This document shows positions 32,024 through 46,400 of a stretch of 64,000 bases of DNA, piece after piece. This stretch comes from Norana najaformis (taxonomy: Eukaryota; Annelida; Clitellata; Crassiclitellata; Hormogastridae), in NCBI GenBank assembly GCA_964023275.1, contig OZ029916.1, positions 20,058,064 to 20,122,063 of the forward strand, read 5' to 3'. The notes under the pieces are model-generated. The model was given only the letters and a program-made list of their open reading frames with translations, made no database searches and had not been told where the DNA came from. Every line of letters begins with the position of its first letter. Positions within the stretch are counted from its first letter, which is position 1. The position numbers were made by a program, and so were the translations under genes.

Positions 32024-33013
32024 GCGAACTTCAGGCTTGCATTCTGCCGCCGGAGTCGGCTGAGATGCCATACGAACTCGTGAGCTCAGCACTCACCGCA
32101 TGGATGGCCCTAACAGGTGCGGAGCCACCAACTGGAGCAGCATCACGCCGCCAAAAAGACTGGGATACTCGTTGGATAAGCAAGGTCTGCACGGATCAGC
32201 TAGAGTCCTTTAGCAGTCAGTGCGATCGCGCTCGCCTCCTTGCCTCACGAGCACCACATTCCGGTGATTGGCTACTGTCTCCCTCTGTATCTGCTTTGGG
32301 ACTGCGTCTCTCAGACGAGGAGGTACGGTTGGCAATTGGGGTGAGACTGGGCACAACACTTTGCGAACCGCATTTATGCCACCACTGCGGTGGAAAAGTC
32401 TACGTCAGCTGACTACACGGCCTGGTTTGCAGAGAAGGAAGCGGCAAACAACAACGGCACAGTATGCTGAACGACGTCATTTGGAGAGCGATGAACAGAG
32501 CCAAATTGCTACACAGAAAGAACCTCTTGGCCTCTCGCGGGAAGACGGAAGACGCCCTGACGGTGTGACGCTCATCCCTTAGTCGCGTGGCCGGTGCCTA
32601 GCATGGGACGTCACAGTACCGGACACCTATGCAACGTCTCACCTACCTCATACGTCGGTCAGAGCAAGTGAAGCTGCCGACCGCGCAGTCTCGTCCAAAA
32701 GGATGAAGTACGCCACCATCACTCGCTCTCACGCCTTCGTGGCGGTGGCCTTGGAGACCAGCGGAGCCTGGAGCAAGGAAGGACTGGAGTTCATCACAGA
32801 ATTAGGAAGACGGACAACAGATGCAACCCATGATCCTCTAGAGACCTCGTTCTTGTTTCAAAAGATGTCGGTGGCTGTTCAACGAGGAAATGCCATCTGC
32901 CTCTCCGGAACATTGCCGGTTCATGCTCTGAACCCTCTGGAGATGGCGATTATTAACTGAACTTATTTTAATTAAACTGTCACACTATAATGATGATGAT
33001 GATGATGATGATG

Positions 33014-33072
<59 letters not shown>
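31984..33072 (+). pseudogene. Broken retroelement C-terminal region bounded by AAT microsatellites
   Basis: After an AAT run (31984-32023), three + strand frames carry consecutive pieces of one protein: SALGLRLSDEEVRLAIG and CHHCGG (to about 32390), then GLSREDGRRPDGVTLIP (ending 32580), then, past an in-frame TAG at 32580-32582, RCLAWDVTVPDT and FITELGRRTTDATHDP (to 32957). The order of a Cys/His cluster, then RPDG, then WDVTVPDT, resembles the tail of non-LTR retrotransposons with a restriction-like endonuclease; that comparison is my inference. Frameshifts and the stop make it inactive. It ends with GATGATG and AATAAT repeats at 32993-33070. Confidence 0.6.
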
Positions 33073-33439
33073 GGCGTTGAATGCCACAACTAGCCCTATT
33101 CGATTAAATGGTAGGGCCTACGGGTAACGGTTTGGCCTGTAGGAAAAGCAACGGCCGGATTGTGACATTATGCTGTGTAATGTATATTCTTCGTTCTACG
33201 ATTCTACAGTATAATAATAGCAATAGCACTATCATTCGTAATAGCAGTGGTATAAGCACCTATATAGTCAAGTGCGACAGTCTCCGTGTGTCTGTTGTGT
33301 ACTAGAGTCGGGTCATGCGAGTGGGCCCCGGTAGGCGTGGTGTGTGGTAGCCGATAGCGTCCATGCTTCTGCGGTAGCTGTCACACGGAATACAGTTTCC
33401 TACAAGCTGCGGGAGGCTGTCATGCGAAGAGAAACAGTA

Positions 33440-33670
33440 TTAGTAATCGTAATTCCGAGATCTCTACAGCGCCCAACGAAAGCCGCGCCGCGGGGACCAG
33501 CTTATTCACAGGCGCTCAGTCAAAACAAAACCGATAGGCAAAAGGGGTCGGTTCCAGGTCAAGATCCAAAAGTCAGAACGAGAGGCAGCTATGGCGGGGT
33601 GTGTTTGGGGTTGGAGAGGAGAGAGAGATAAGAGGAACAAGGGGTGTCGGGATAGGATCTGTGAAAGAGG
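33440..33670 (-). mobile_element. SINE-like repeat, copy C (antisense)
   Basis: Begins with AGTAATCGTAATTCCGAGA, then CAGCGCCCAACGAAAGC and AGGCGCTCAGTCAAAAC, and GATAGGATCTGTG at the far end, which is the element's 5' side. Same family as the copies at 21840, 22515, 36861 and 58554. Confidence 0.8.
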
Positions 33671-35209
33671 AATGTTTTCAGTTTTGAGTGAAAGGCCGAA
33701 GCAGAACTTGCAAGCGGCGGAGAAACGTCCCACTAGGCCTTGCCTGAGAGAAAGAGAGCAATGGGATTCGCAATCACACGGTTTAGCCTATATGTGATGA
33801 CGCCTCATGACGTTCGTTATTGGTTTTTTATTGCTTGAGCAGTTGTCTCATATTCATTAGCAATTATTTAAGTGGTGGGTGTTACCTCTCCGACCTGGTT
33901 CGAAATTGCCCGGCGCTTGATCGAAGGATTTTTTGGATGAGGAAGCAAACACAACAATAATCGACAATCGGACTTGTAACTTTTCCATTCTAAAGACTTC
34001 TATAACGCCGCTATCTTAATTTCCAAAGCATCAGTCAGTGGTCGACCTCCAAATGTATTGTGCATGATATTGATGAAGGGCAGTGGCGTCGATCCTATGG
34101 GTGCCCCTGGGGCCCGGGCCCCGGCAATATTTTGAGCCTGGGGGCCCGGCCATTGCTTGGGCCCCGGCGGCAATATTTTAGCTGTAAAATCGATACAAGG
34201 CAGCTCTGGACTGACAAAAGTTGTCATTCTTCACTTTAAGACTTTAGTAAACAATGCCAGTCCGTAATTTCAGATTGCACCTCTCCAGGTATTGCTGTCT
34301 ATGCCTACCTTTGCTTAGGTAGACAAACGGACAGACAGAAAGACAGATACATGAATATGTACTACAACAGTACATATGTATTTATAATTATACGCAGTTC
34401 GACCAAGGGAACTGAGTCACAGGCAGTTGGACATACAGACTTTAAGCCAAATAGGTCGCCGGGGGCACAGATCTATAGCAATGTTTGACACAACCCTGAA
34501 AAATTAATGGAATGCAGGTCATACAACTTGCTCTCACATCAAGGCCATCGCCATCTGGATGTCATCTTCGACTAGTCAGGCAATAGGGATGTAAGCCGAC
34601 CCGCTAAATTAGTCTCTTCAGTTACAAAACCATATACATGACCCTTATGCACATATGGTTGTGTAATTATGGGGTGGATACATATATACCCATATTCGTA
34701 TAGTCGCCCTTTATAATTATAATCCCCACACAGTCTCTGCATCGCTAGCCGAAGAAAGCGCCCTCTGTTAAGTATATGGATATAAGATTTCGTTAATTTT
34801 GAACAAGTAAAATTTGGGCACATTGTGTTTGAATTTGGTGATATGAAAATAGATAAATAGGGTATAAAACGTAAACGACTAGATGACAGTATTGATGGTG
34901 AAATTGCACTTGTGGAGGTAGGCTTGTCAGCTTTTCATCACTGTTTGGTGTAGATGCAATGAGGTGAAATTGAAAGCCAGTTACTTAGTTTCCAAGGTTC
35001 AACCCCAGGTATGGACAATTTTCCTAGCTGACTCAACTATCCGTCTCATCTGTATAGGTACAAGAAAAGAATCACGTAAGCGGATTATATAGTGCCTCAT
35101 TGTGTTGACATCCGGTTATAAATGAGTAATTAATAAATTTAGAGCGCTTTTGAGAGGTTATGCGAGGCACTATACAAATGCTGTATTACAACAATATGAA
35201 ATGTAAAAT
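33671..35209. other. Intergenic sequence without recognised gene
   Basis: Contains a very GC-rich patch of repeated GGGGCCC/CCGGGCC units at about 34081-34190. Its partner-like sequence (CAGGGGCTTTGCCCCTG) occurs at 36495-36511. Otherwise featureless AT-rich DNA. The antisense frame through the GC-rich patch (34000-34227) matches no family I recognise. Confidence 0.5.
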
Positions 35210-35224
35210 ATGAACTTGTTTTCA

Positions 35225-36207
35225 TTTACACAGTCTGCATTTAAGGCAAGTGACTCAACTCTCTGTTCTGACACTAGAGTCTTAAACCAAGTTCAGTCAT
35301 GGATGGCCGAAAATGGATTGCTCTTAAACCCATCCAAAACTGAGTTTCTCCTTTTTGGAACCTCACAGCAACTGACTAAATTTAATTCTTTGACTTCCGT
35401 CCATCTAGGCATCTGTGTCGTACAACGCAACTGTTCAACCCGCAATTTGGGTGTTGTATTTGACCCCAACCTGTCATTCAATGAACACATTAATTCTATA
35501 TGTAGGTCTGCCCACTACCACATTCGTGATATCCGTAAAATTAGGCCCCACATTCCCTTCTCTGCCCTGGTTTGTTTGGCTAATGCTCTAGTCTCCAGCC
35601 GTCTTGACTACTGCAACTCGCTTGTTACTGGCATTTCTAAAACTAATTTGTTGAAGCTTCAAAGAGTCCAAAATACATTGGCAATAGCTATCACTAAAAC
35701 TCCAAATTATGATCATATATCACCAATCTTAAATGCGTTGCATTGGTTGCCCGTAGAAAAGCGCATATTTTTCAAGACTGGACTAATTGTATTCAAGACT
35801 CTACATTTCGGCCAACCTCGCTATCTTCGCTCTGTTCTGACTCCCAAGACTTATCTCTACTCGACCAGGTCTTCTAGCTATGTAAATCTGACGATTCCGT
35901 GGACAAGAACAGCTCTTGGAAGGCGTGCATCTTCTGTCGCTGGTCCTTGACTCTGTAACTCTCTTCCGACAAATGTTCGCTCGGCAAAGTCAGTTTCGGC
36001 CTTCAGACCTCTAAAAACTCACCTCTTCCTGAACTCATTTCCTCCGTAGGCTGTCTCTGTGTCTTCTGGACTCCTCTTAGGCTTTTCGACCCGGACTCAC
36101 CATGGAATTTGACTTGGACAATGATTTTTTAGCAGTGACCATCGAATGATGCCTTGAGCATTATTACATTGGCGCTATATAAGTTCTTAGATTAGATTAG
36201 AGTGATA
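35225..36207 (+). mobile_element. 5'-truncated CR1/L2-like LINE
   Basis: An open frame ending at 35950 covers the part of a reverse-transcriptase ORF after the YADD box: SWMAENGLLLNPSKTEFLL, NLGVVFDPNLSFNEHI, SSRLDYCNSLVTGI and LNALHWLPVEKRI. A TGA at 35948-35950 interrupts a continuing frame with CNSLPTNVRSAKS. The 3' end is GGCGCTATATAAGTTC followed by the short repeat TTAGATTAGATTAG (about 36189-36203). Truncation at the 5' side and a short-repeat 3' tail are typical of this group. Confidence 0.85.
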
Positions 36208-36860
36208 AAAACTGAAGTAGATGACAGATAATCTGAAACCTACAATAGAGGCTATAAATTTGCTAGAAGAAGCACACTCAGGAAGAACATTTTTGGCAAG
36301 TTCATTGACGAATAAATAATGATGTGCTCATATTGCGCTGCTTTAGCATTACTGCCATATAACTGCTGTGTATTGGCCTACTTAAGTTGACATTCTATTG
36401 TAAATAATATTAGCGACATTTCTCATTGTTTGTCTTCCGAGCTTTGTGCTTTGTGTCTGTCTGCATTAGGCCTACTTCGATCTTGACCCCATACCAGGGG
36501 CTTTGCCCCTGAAACCCAATAGGGCTTCGCATCCAGACCCCATTATAGGCCCGGCCCCCCTATGTTTACGACGGATCGACGCCTCTGATGAAGGGCTCGG
36601 TTAACGCCGGGTGGCGTGGTATTAGACCTATTTAATATGAGCTACTCCATCAGTAAGGTCATGCATGGGGCATATGACCCAAATAGGACAATATTCTCAT
36701 GCATGTTTCGCTTCACTAGTTTAATAGACCCTATAGACAACCCTGATCACTCTAAGCAGTTTGGGAACTCAGTGGTGCATCTAATAAATCACAAGCCTAT
36801 GGCCGGTTGACACTCTGGATCCTTTCTTGCAAACAGCAACGGTTTTATAGACAACTACTC

Positions 36861-37110
36861 CTCTTTCACAGATCCTATTCTGATCCCCTTCTTCTTCTTA
36901 ACCCTCTTTCCGCTCCAATCCCGAACATCACCCACCGTAGCCGCCACTCTGTCTCTGCCTGACTTTTGGATCTTGACCTGGAACCAAACCCCTTTTGCCT
37001 ATCGATTTGGTTTTGACTGAGCGCCTGTGAATAATCTGGTCCCCGTGGCGTGGCTTTCGTTGGGAGCTGTAGAAATCTAGAAATTACGATTACGATTACG
37101 AATTACTATA
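36861..37110 (+). mobile_element. SINE-like repeat, copy D (near full length)
   Basis: Sense orientation: GATCCTATTCTGATCCCC at the start, CTTGACCTGGAACCAAACC, TTGACTGAGCGCCTGTGAAT, GGCTTTCGTTGGGAGCTGT and a tail of ATTACGATTACGATTACG. It lies about 310 bases before the receptor start codon. I see no clear tRNA-type promoter boxes, so the source of its 5' part is open. Confidence 0.8.
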
Positions 37111-37421
37111 GTTTGGAAATGAGCTAATGGCCGCGTTAGGATACTCTAGGCCTACTAAAGACAAAGGAACAGAGTTTACAATTACGCTACATTTGAGACA
37201 TTAGACACATGTTTCTTCTGACTATTCTTTTCAGTGATATTCTTTTCACTGACATTGTACACACTGTATATCGTTTCACAACAGTTCATATAATGTGACC
37301 AATGTAGACCTCAAACCTCGATGTTTACTTTGGACAACGCATGTGTTTACGATGCTAAAGGAATGCGGCGGTATTGCGGTGACTCGTGTCCGATGTTTTG
37401 GGTTGGAGTCTTGTGACCCAC

Positions 37422-40400
37422 ATGGAAAAACGGACAAGAGAAGCTAGCATGGCAATGATTTTGCGAACAGTTCTTTATTATTTAGCTACAATTCAGTTGT
37501 GTGTGGTTTACAGCACCGCAGATACTGGCTGTATATGGCACGATTACAATTTCAATGCACTAGACAAGTAAGTTTCTCCGATGACGGTGGGTTTAATATA
37601 GTTATCTAGCGCCTGTATAAAGTAGAAAGCAAAACAGAATTACTGTTACATTTATGTAGTGCACTGTGACATCAGTTGCTTGCTGGCAGATGTCACTGAT
37701 TGTAGATAGCTAAAGCGATCCCAGCGTATGATGCACGTAATCCAAAAGATCTTAGAGTATACTTAGGGCTGCCAACCGTTCATGATTCGCCTGGACAATC
37801 CTGGAATCGGCCTTGCGCGTCCCGTGTCCCGGATTGATCCAGAATTGTCCCGGAACTTGGTGTAATTGGTGTAAATGTTTACTTCACCAAATGTTGTTCT
37901 TTTTGCACACTAAACTCGAACAGCCGACCATAAATAAGTTTTACAGAGCGACCATGGAATAGAGGGTAGTTAGGTTAGTAGACCCAATAAATGACATCTG
38001 CAAATTGCATGTATATATGAACTTTGCTTGTTCTAGGCCCTGCAGCCTGGAGGTTACTGGAATTTAATAAACGTTTTGCTCTTGAAGTTGATTCAAATTT
38101 TATTTATAGGCCACTTGTCTCTTGATGATTTGAGTCAAATCATTTGACTGTTTGCATTATGTCCTACATTAGGCTGACGCATTCGTTACATACAGTGATG
38201 TGGACAGGGTAAATTGGTACTGGCATATTGAGTGACTATGCAGGCATCCCAGATTGGCAGAATCAAAAGTTAGCAGCCCTACTGCGTTATGACTATCCCT
38301 ACATTCGCTGTGTAAATTGCGTGTGTGGTGGTCAGCATTACAAAACAAACGTACACCTAGCAAAAGATTTGAAGTGCATATGATGTCCAGGGTAAGACAG
38401 TGCACCCTGGGTCATTGGGCCATTTAAGTAATACGACCTTGTTGATTGGGCTACAACTTCATGGATTGCAGTGCCACCACACTGTTGGTATTTTACCAAA
38501 TGAGGACATTAGACAGTACGAAGCACTGAGTGCTATATCATACTGTATTCTAAGATCTTTGTTAATCCCATAGAATCCAGTGTAGCGTAATGGTCTGTTT
38601 GAAAATTGGATTACAGAAAGTCTTTTGTGCATTTTGAATAACGTTGTAGGTCCCCTTACATCCGATGTGAACCAGGAACTAGAGTCATGGTTGTTGTGAA
38701 TTTAATTATGCATTGTGATTTTGATCACTTGATTGAGGCAATTGGTAGTTGAACGCTAATCTCGACGAGTGGAACTAACCATACCCCTAACCGTTACCCT
38801 AATCCTCCAACTTGGATCTCCTGCATTGATGGCTGCTATTTTTCAATTATACAAGTGAACAAATTTGTGTGAAAATGAATAAACTGACAAATCAACTACC
38901 AAGCTTGACGAAAATCATGTGACAGGCTTCATCCAGTTCCATGGCAGGCATGATTTAGTTCCTGGTTTGTGGGTCCCGTCAGTATGATCTACAGTGTTTG
39001 AAAAATACTATCATGTTTAAGGTATTTTCATGAAATAAGAAAATCGGGACAGACTACTGACTATAGTCATCCAATTTAGTGAAGATTGCTGTTCTCTTAA
39101 GTTGACTACATTAACAATGAATCTCCAAATCTTTGTTTATGAATAATTTCATTAAAGGTAGTCACTTATTCCCAATGTAAAATAATATCACAGATAATCC
39201 TGTAACACTGACAAAAGAAAGTGTGGCCAGGTTTGTCAAGGTTTTTCTTGCAAAAAGGGAACAGTACATTGCATGCATGTATTTCCTTGTTGCTTGGCTT
39301 GGAATCATTGTGACAACATCATGCTGACATCAGGAAACTTTGTTGTTGGCTTTTGTCTGTTGGTAGCATCCGTAGCTGTGTGTAGCTGAAGTTTGTGTAT
39401 CACCTGTAGATTCAACTCTTTTTAGGCTGACACGGAATTGGACTGAGGTTTTAAGAACTGATGGCAACATTTTGCTTTGTATTTATTACATGTCAAGTTA
39501 GTCTTTTGAACTCTTGAAAATTTGTGTTGTTGTGTTTTGAGTCTCTGTATATGTATTTAGTGGAAACCTTATTTTTGCTGTGTCACACATTTAACTAAAT
39601 ATTACATCAAGAGACATCTGAATATAGATTGGGTGTGCTGTTTAGGACACACCACACTCTGGGCCACCAGGGTAGTCCGAATATTTGTTGTATTGTGTTA
39701 TAACTAGGTCGGCTTTGTATACTGATTAAAGGAAATGGAAAATGTTGTGATTTTAGATTGCCTTGGAATCTTGTGGTAAACAATGGGTCAAACTATGTGG
39801 AGTATTTGCTCAGTCTTTGTCAACCTTTGAAGTCTTCTGTGGAGGGTTGTCCACAGAATACGTCTGTGTGTCAGATTAGCGGCCATCATGGTACATCGAT
39901 TGGCAAATACTTCGCTTCTTTTGAGAACATCTTAACTGAAGATGCAACTAAAAGGGAGTTGACGCTTATGTTGGAGGGATATGATGACTGCCAAAATGGA
40001 AACAAAATGCAGAAGATGAAGACTTTTATCATATTCAAATGTGGAAAAACATTGGTGAGTGCCATGGTTTGTGTTCATCGCTGTGTGTAATTGGAAACTT
40101 TCCACACCCAAGAAACCTAAGTTAGAAACCAGCTTAGTCAAAGCTACTGAAGATGTAAAAGTTTTGTAAATTGGATGGACTGATAGTTTTTTAGAATGCC
40201 TCATATGGATTCAGGTACTAGTTTAAGTTCTGTGCAGTTGTTGGCTCTACTTATTGCACTGCATAACCTGCAGTATTTTCATTTGCTTTACTCAAGCAAG
40301 GTCATAAGCAGAATAAGCAATTTGAAAATTCCATTGCTTCAAAGTGGTGTTACGCACTTGTGCTGGATGTTATGTTGCCATTACAGAAAACCACTATAGA

Positions 40401-43400
40401 ACTGAGCAACAACCTTAGAACTTGGAGTCAGGCCATGTTTTGACTTTTGATTCAAACCACCTTGGAGCCAGTTATTTCTAGCCACTACTTTGGTCATCAC
40501 TTACGTTTCATATCATTCAAACAAATTTAACAAATTTTGTGAAATACTGTCTGTAGTTTATAGCGAATGTCTAATTTTACTTACTTTATTATCGTTTTAG
40601 GGTTCACCCACATTTCTAAACTCTTATGCGTGTGACACATACTTTGAGTGGTTTACAACGACTGCCTGCAAATCACCAGCCAAAGTCAATGAGACCAAGT
40701 GCTACGTGTATGATGCTGACCAGCAAATGAGAGATTTGAATCCCCTCATTAAAACAAGTGGATCTTATTTGGTGGAAATGGATGAGGATGAAGGAGGAGG
40801 AGGAGAAATGTACATCAATGTTTGCCGAGACATGGTTCAACGTGAGTGCCATCACTAAAACTGATTTGTTTCGTTTCTGAAGATTTACTTGTTTGCAGGT
40901 TTTATCAATTTATCTTTTAGGAGGATTTGTTAAAAGTAATTTCTGTTATTAGTACAGACTAGTGTATATTGTACATAAACTGTTGGGTGAAGGGAATTCA
41001 CTGTAGCATGCTGCCATAAGCTTTGTTCTACAAACAGCCATATTGTTGTCTAATCTAACCTATTCTGATGAATTCTGTGGCATCTTTATCATAATGTCCA
41101 GTGCATCAATCAATATTTGCTTCAAGTGAAATCATAATCAAAAATCAAAATCTGTTGGAGAAACCATGTTGAACATTGATAGGTTAGAAAAACCAGAAGT
41201 TAGGCTGTGTGTGTAGGCAGTTTGAAGCAGATGAGTCTTAAGTTTAGGCCTGAAGGACATCAAAGAACTGACAGAATGAACAGAACTGGGAAGCGAATTC
41301 CAAGGCTTTGGATCAGCCACCAAGAACACCCAAGAACCCAAGCTGTTAATTGTTAATTGCTAAATTTGTTAATTATTAACTTATATTGAACCGCTGTTTT
41401 ATGCACAAGGCATTAACCGATGGTGACCAAAACTAAGTTGCAGTCAGGTCAGCAGCATCCAGAAGATCAGTCCACAGTCTGGTTTTATGCCACATTTTGC
41501 TTTATTATTAGAGACATCTGAAAGGTGTGACTAGGGAGGAAAGTGTTTCTCGAGCTTCCTCTGATGAACTAATTCAGATTTTCTGTGGTAGATTGCTCCA
41601 AAAGGGTGCTCCATTGTGTGAGAAGGCGTATGTTTGCTTCATAGTCTGGGAGCCAATATTAACAATTATTTTTTATCTGGTCCCTTGTGTATTACAAGAT
41701 GCATCCACTGTCAAGGCCTGCCCATGAGTACCTGGTATGTTGGATCTACCCATCTCAGTCAGAATTGTTAAATGCAATTCTTGATGCATTTGACAATTTA
41801 GACTGTATGGCCATAGTTTGAATGGCACAGTTAAAGACAGAATGTTTATGGCTGAAGTATATGGAACTTCAGTAGTTCTGTAAAGAAAAGATACTGCTAA
41901 GATCCTGGATGATGTTTGTCTTTATAAGACTGGAAATGGTGCCGATATGGTATGCCTATCTCTGTATGCATCTCTGTTGTTTATTGCATGTATGCCAACA
42001 TTGACTAATTTAATAGGACTATAAGAATTACAGCCATCTATGGCTGATGGTTTAAATATTTTATTTAATTTGCTATATAAGACACAAAATTCCTGATATG
42101 ATGTAAGTGGAAGGCTAAACAGATGTCCAAACGTTGGATTGCAGTTGTCATGTTTGCACATGAGTCAAATGATCCTTCAACCTTGGAACCAATGTCTCTG
42201 AAGTGTTTCTATGGAGACATGTAAACAAGTGTGTTACTTAGTTTCCTTTTTCCTTGACTTTGACGGCAAAGGTTCTAAACATCACCAAGCCCAATTTGAA
42301 ATCGAATTGACTCTCGAAGCTTCACAGGTCCCTAGTTTCAAGTCAGGATATGTGAACTGATTTCAAGCCTGGTTATTAACCAAAACATTTGCTACAACAA
42401 CTGATGCAATTAATTTTTTGTGTCTTGTTGATTACTATGTGTGGATTTGTGTAGCAACTGGATGCCAGGGTAGTGCAGTGTGCTTGTTCAGGAATTCATC
42501 CTACATTCCTCTTGGCTCAGTTCAGTCAGATTCTCTGCTACGAATGGACTCTGATGGCAGCCTATTCATAAGCTACGCAACAACAGCAACTCCCACAGCC
42601 GACTGTTCCTCTCCAGCCTCAACTAAGGTCACCTTCAGATGTCCACGAAGGGGAAAGGTCAGTTCTGGCCTTAATTTGTCTGTTTTTAGGAATTTTTGAT
42701 GCAAGAGCTGACATTCCCTTTGCACCAGTAACATCAGTGTGCTGTTAGAAATGAGATTATTTCACAGAATGACTGTATAATTATCTGTTTTCTCTGTTTG
42801 TGTGGATGCTTTTGTGAATTTCAATCTCAGACTACAGTTTGACTTTCACTTTGCAGTGACCATCTGTGTGATGCCTTCCAAGCGCATTATTACAATGACA
42901 CTTCAAAAATTATTTGATTAGCTTGGAATCAGCCATAATTATTGCAAGGGTCCACCTTCACTGACTGCGTTTCTTCCCAGTCATTTCTGTTCACGTTCTC
43001 CTCTCCTTGTCTTCAAGTATCTGGGAGTTTTGTTATTCTGCCCTTCCTGGTGCTCAGCTGAGTCTCCCAGCAAGAATAGATGTGATATTGATTATGATGC
43101 TGAAATTAGCGATTGTTGTACTGATGTGGCCAAGGTGCCTGCATGTTTGTCTAGCATGTCATTTTTGATCAATCCGTAGGTCACCTGCAGAATTTGTTCA
43201 ATGATTTTCAATTGCTTTGACTTCTATTGTGACTAAACCTGCATTCTTGGAGATATGTCTTGCTTTCACGGTTGTTTTTGGGTGTTTTGGACGGTGTTCA
43301 AACATTTGTTTGTCGAGGTCTTGTGTGCCTAGTTTCGACTTGTCTGCTCTGGGAGTTTCAGGTTGCTGTCTGGAAAGTGTCAAGCTCCAGTTGGAAAGTC

Positions 43401-46400
43401 AGAGAGTCCTTGAGTTGGTGCTGACTGTTCTACTGTTCTAATGTTCTTCTTTATGAATGGTGCTGACTTTTCTACCATTCCAGTGTATGACCAAATTGCT
43501 AATGAATATCCTTCACAGACCTGGTGGCTGAGGGATGTATGGATGCAGCATCTTCCGCCATCTGCTTGGCATTGTGGTTCGTGTGTTGCGGGCCTTGTTG
43601 CCCAATGTTCCTCCTCTTCTTCAATGCTACATGGTCCAAGAACTCTGAACATGGTGTCTGCTGTCGACTTTGAATTGGAATCTTTCAGTTAAGTTCTGCG
43701 TGTCTGCAGGAGCCCACCATTGATGACTCTGAGTTATTGGCGCACTGTTCGCTTGTTGATAACTTATTGTTCTTAATGACTTTAACTTAATTAAAGCTGG
43801 CATAGGCAGCATTATGTAAGTAAGACAGTAAGTAAGACATTTGTTAACATGCCATATGTCCATCGGCTGAGCGAGGAATCGTAGGCGTTATGTGAGGTAC
43901 TTCAAAGGTCCTGTGCTTATATACAGAAATACATAATTACGTGATGCTGGATCAAGTTCGTAATGTAAAATCTCTGCTCTGGGTCTAGGAAATGATTGGT
44001 TTATTGTGTTCCAGTTAGTTACTTGACTGGACCCATGACAGAGATTTCTCCTTAGGAGCCTGATGAATGTGATTAGAATCTTATCCAATCTGATATAGTG
44101 GCTTCATAGACATTTTTGTCATTAGCTCCTAACAATTTTACAGATACAGTTATTCTTTGGTTACTCTGCAGATTGTACATCCTGTATTTTGTTAATATAT
44201 GGATACTATAAAGTAAATGTATCATATTTTTCTGCTTTTCTGAAGGGTGGAAGGCCACAGCTGATATCATCTAATGAGTGTCAGTATCATGTGGAATGGG
44301 AGACTGAGTTTGCCTGTCCTGCTGCTGATCTTACAAGCAAGATGTGTCGACTGAGTCAGCCACTTCGTAATATCAATATCGACCTCAGTTCGCTTGCCAC
44401 AGGTGCAGTGGGGGTTTGATTTTACAGGTTGGGTAAGACTTGGGAAAGTGACATGCCTTTGGTTCATGAGTGAATTCCTCAAATGCATGTTCCTATAGTT
44501 AAGGGTAATTCAGAAACGTTTAATTTGATAGTAGATAAATCAGTCATTACCCAGCACAGATACAACCTTTCTATGGGATTGCTTGGCTTAACAACAAATT
44601 GAGAATCTAAAATAAAATGAAATAATACTAATTATTACCATATGCTTTTCTTATGCCCCACACAATGGCCCATATGTAGCAATTAGGAAGCCTGTATGGG
44701 AGTATTGTCATATTCTCACCAATCTTCCACATATGATGTTGCTGTTGGGGGTTATGTTACATAATAGCTGGTAAGCTATTTATTATTTGCCCTCATCACT
44801 TATACTATTAGTGCATGATGGTGCATTTTTTTGGTGCAAGCGATTTTTCATTTGAGGCAGAAACATGTCGCAAGCGTTTCCACAGTTGAGCAGCATTTCC
44901 TTATAAAATGTGCATGGTACAAACCCATTTTCCAAAATCAGAAGCATTGGTGCAAATGGTCTATGTTTTTTTCTGTTGGCTAATTTTGCTGCTTTAAACC
45001 TACATGCACTGGAATTTAGAATATTTGAAAAACTTCTATGCAGCATTTTTTATCATGAGCAACATTTAAAGTTTTACAAAACTTATTTTGTTGTATTGTG
45101 AACAAAACAAAGCAAGTCTTCATCAAATTCCAAGACAGCTTGTTGGCTCTTAGCCATTATGATATCTTTTCTAATTGGCATTTTATTCTAAAGTTCTGCA
45201 TTTGTTCTGCTATATTACTCTGCAGTTGTATGTTCTTTCTTGCAGGTTTTTTCTTCTGACCTTGTAATGTAATTAATCTAACTGGCCTTTTTTAAATGGC
45301 CTCTATTATGGCCTGTATTGTGATCAACTAAATATTTTCCATTTATCTTTCGGCATTGTGGAACCTGTGGTTTGTGTTCTGGTTAGGTCGTGATGAAGCT
45401 GTTTCTGTCCAAGCAGTGGATTCAGCTGGAAAGAAGTATACATATTCAATGAATGTGTGCTCGCTAAATTTGACAGATAAAGGAGTGTTGTGTGGTAGTG
45501 ATCGTTCAGTTGCTGTTTGCCAGTTTTCCGAACCTGACTTGAAAAAGTCTCTTGGCCAGCTGGAAAAGCAGACATTAAGGTTGGTGATACTTCATTCATA
45601 ACTATTCACCTTGAATATATTGTAATTCTGTGCATTTTAGGAAGTCAAGGCAAAGTGATGATTCAAAGTAGTGATTGTCTTAGCCATTTCTTTGTTTGTA
45701 GTGGTTGTTGTCTTATGCCGCTTTAATTATTCTTTCATTACCTTCTACTTGGGTTTATGAAGTCTGTAATTGTGTTTCTCTTCAGATATTCTGATCGGCA
45801 GTTGTCGTTGACATACGAAGGAGGAGATCCATGTAGCAGTGGTTTCCACCGAAAAACAATTATCCACTTCCACTGTAATGACACTGCAGGTATGAAGCAG
45901 TATCTATTTATATATTTATTTCTGTAACGTTCATAATATATATATATAACATATATTATGTAGTATTTTATGCATATATATATATTTGTATATGTAATTA
46001 TATATGCATCAAAATACTACTGGTAATCACAATACTGAAAATTAGAAACTATATATTCATATATAAAAACACACATATTTATATAGAAAGTTTCTGATTT
46101 AATTCCATTTCTAAATATTATATTTATATATCAGTTTCTAATTTTAACTGCTGTGATTACCAGTAGTACTTCAGTTGATGAGGACCTACATAATGTGGCT
46201 TGAATGGGAAAATCTTTTTGGTGTCGTAATTTAGTCACATAGGATTAGTATTTATTTGGTTATTTCTGGTGATCTGTAGACTGTAAATAAAAGCCAGTTA
46301 ATGTGAATAGAAAGCGAAGTGCATCTTTTTAAACTCAGAAAGGTTAATTACAGAAGCACGTAGTGCATTTGCTGCTTCCAGTGCACGGATAAGGCATGTG

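Noticed and set aside
43441-43692. 83-codon open frame in receptor intron 4
   Set aside because: Not in phase with flanking exons; the last part resembles a LINE 3' UTR stretch only vaguely.
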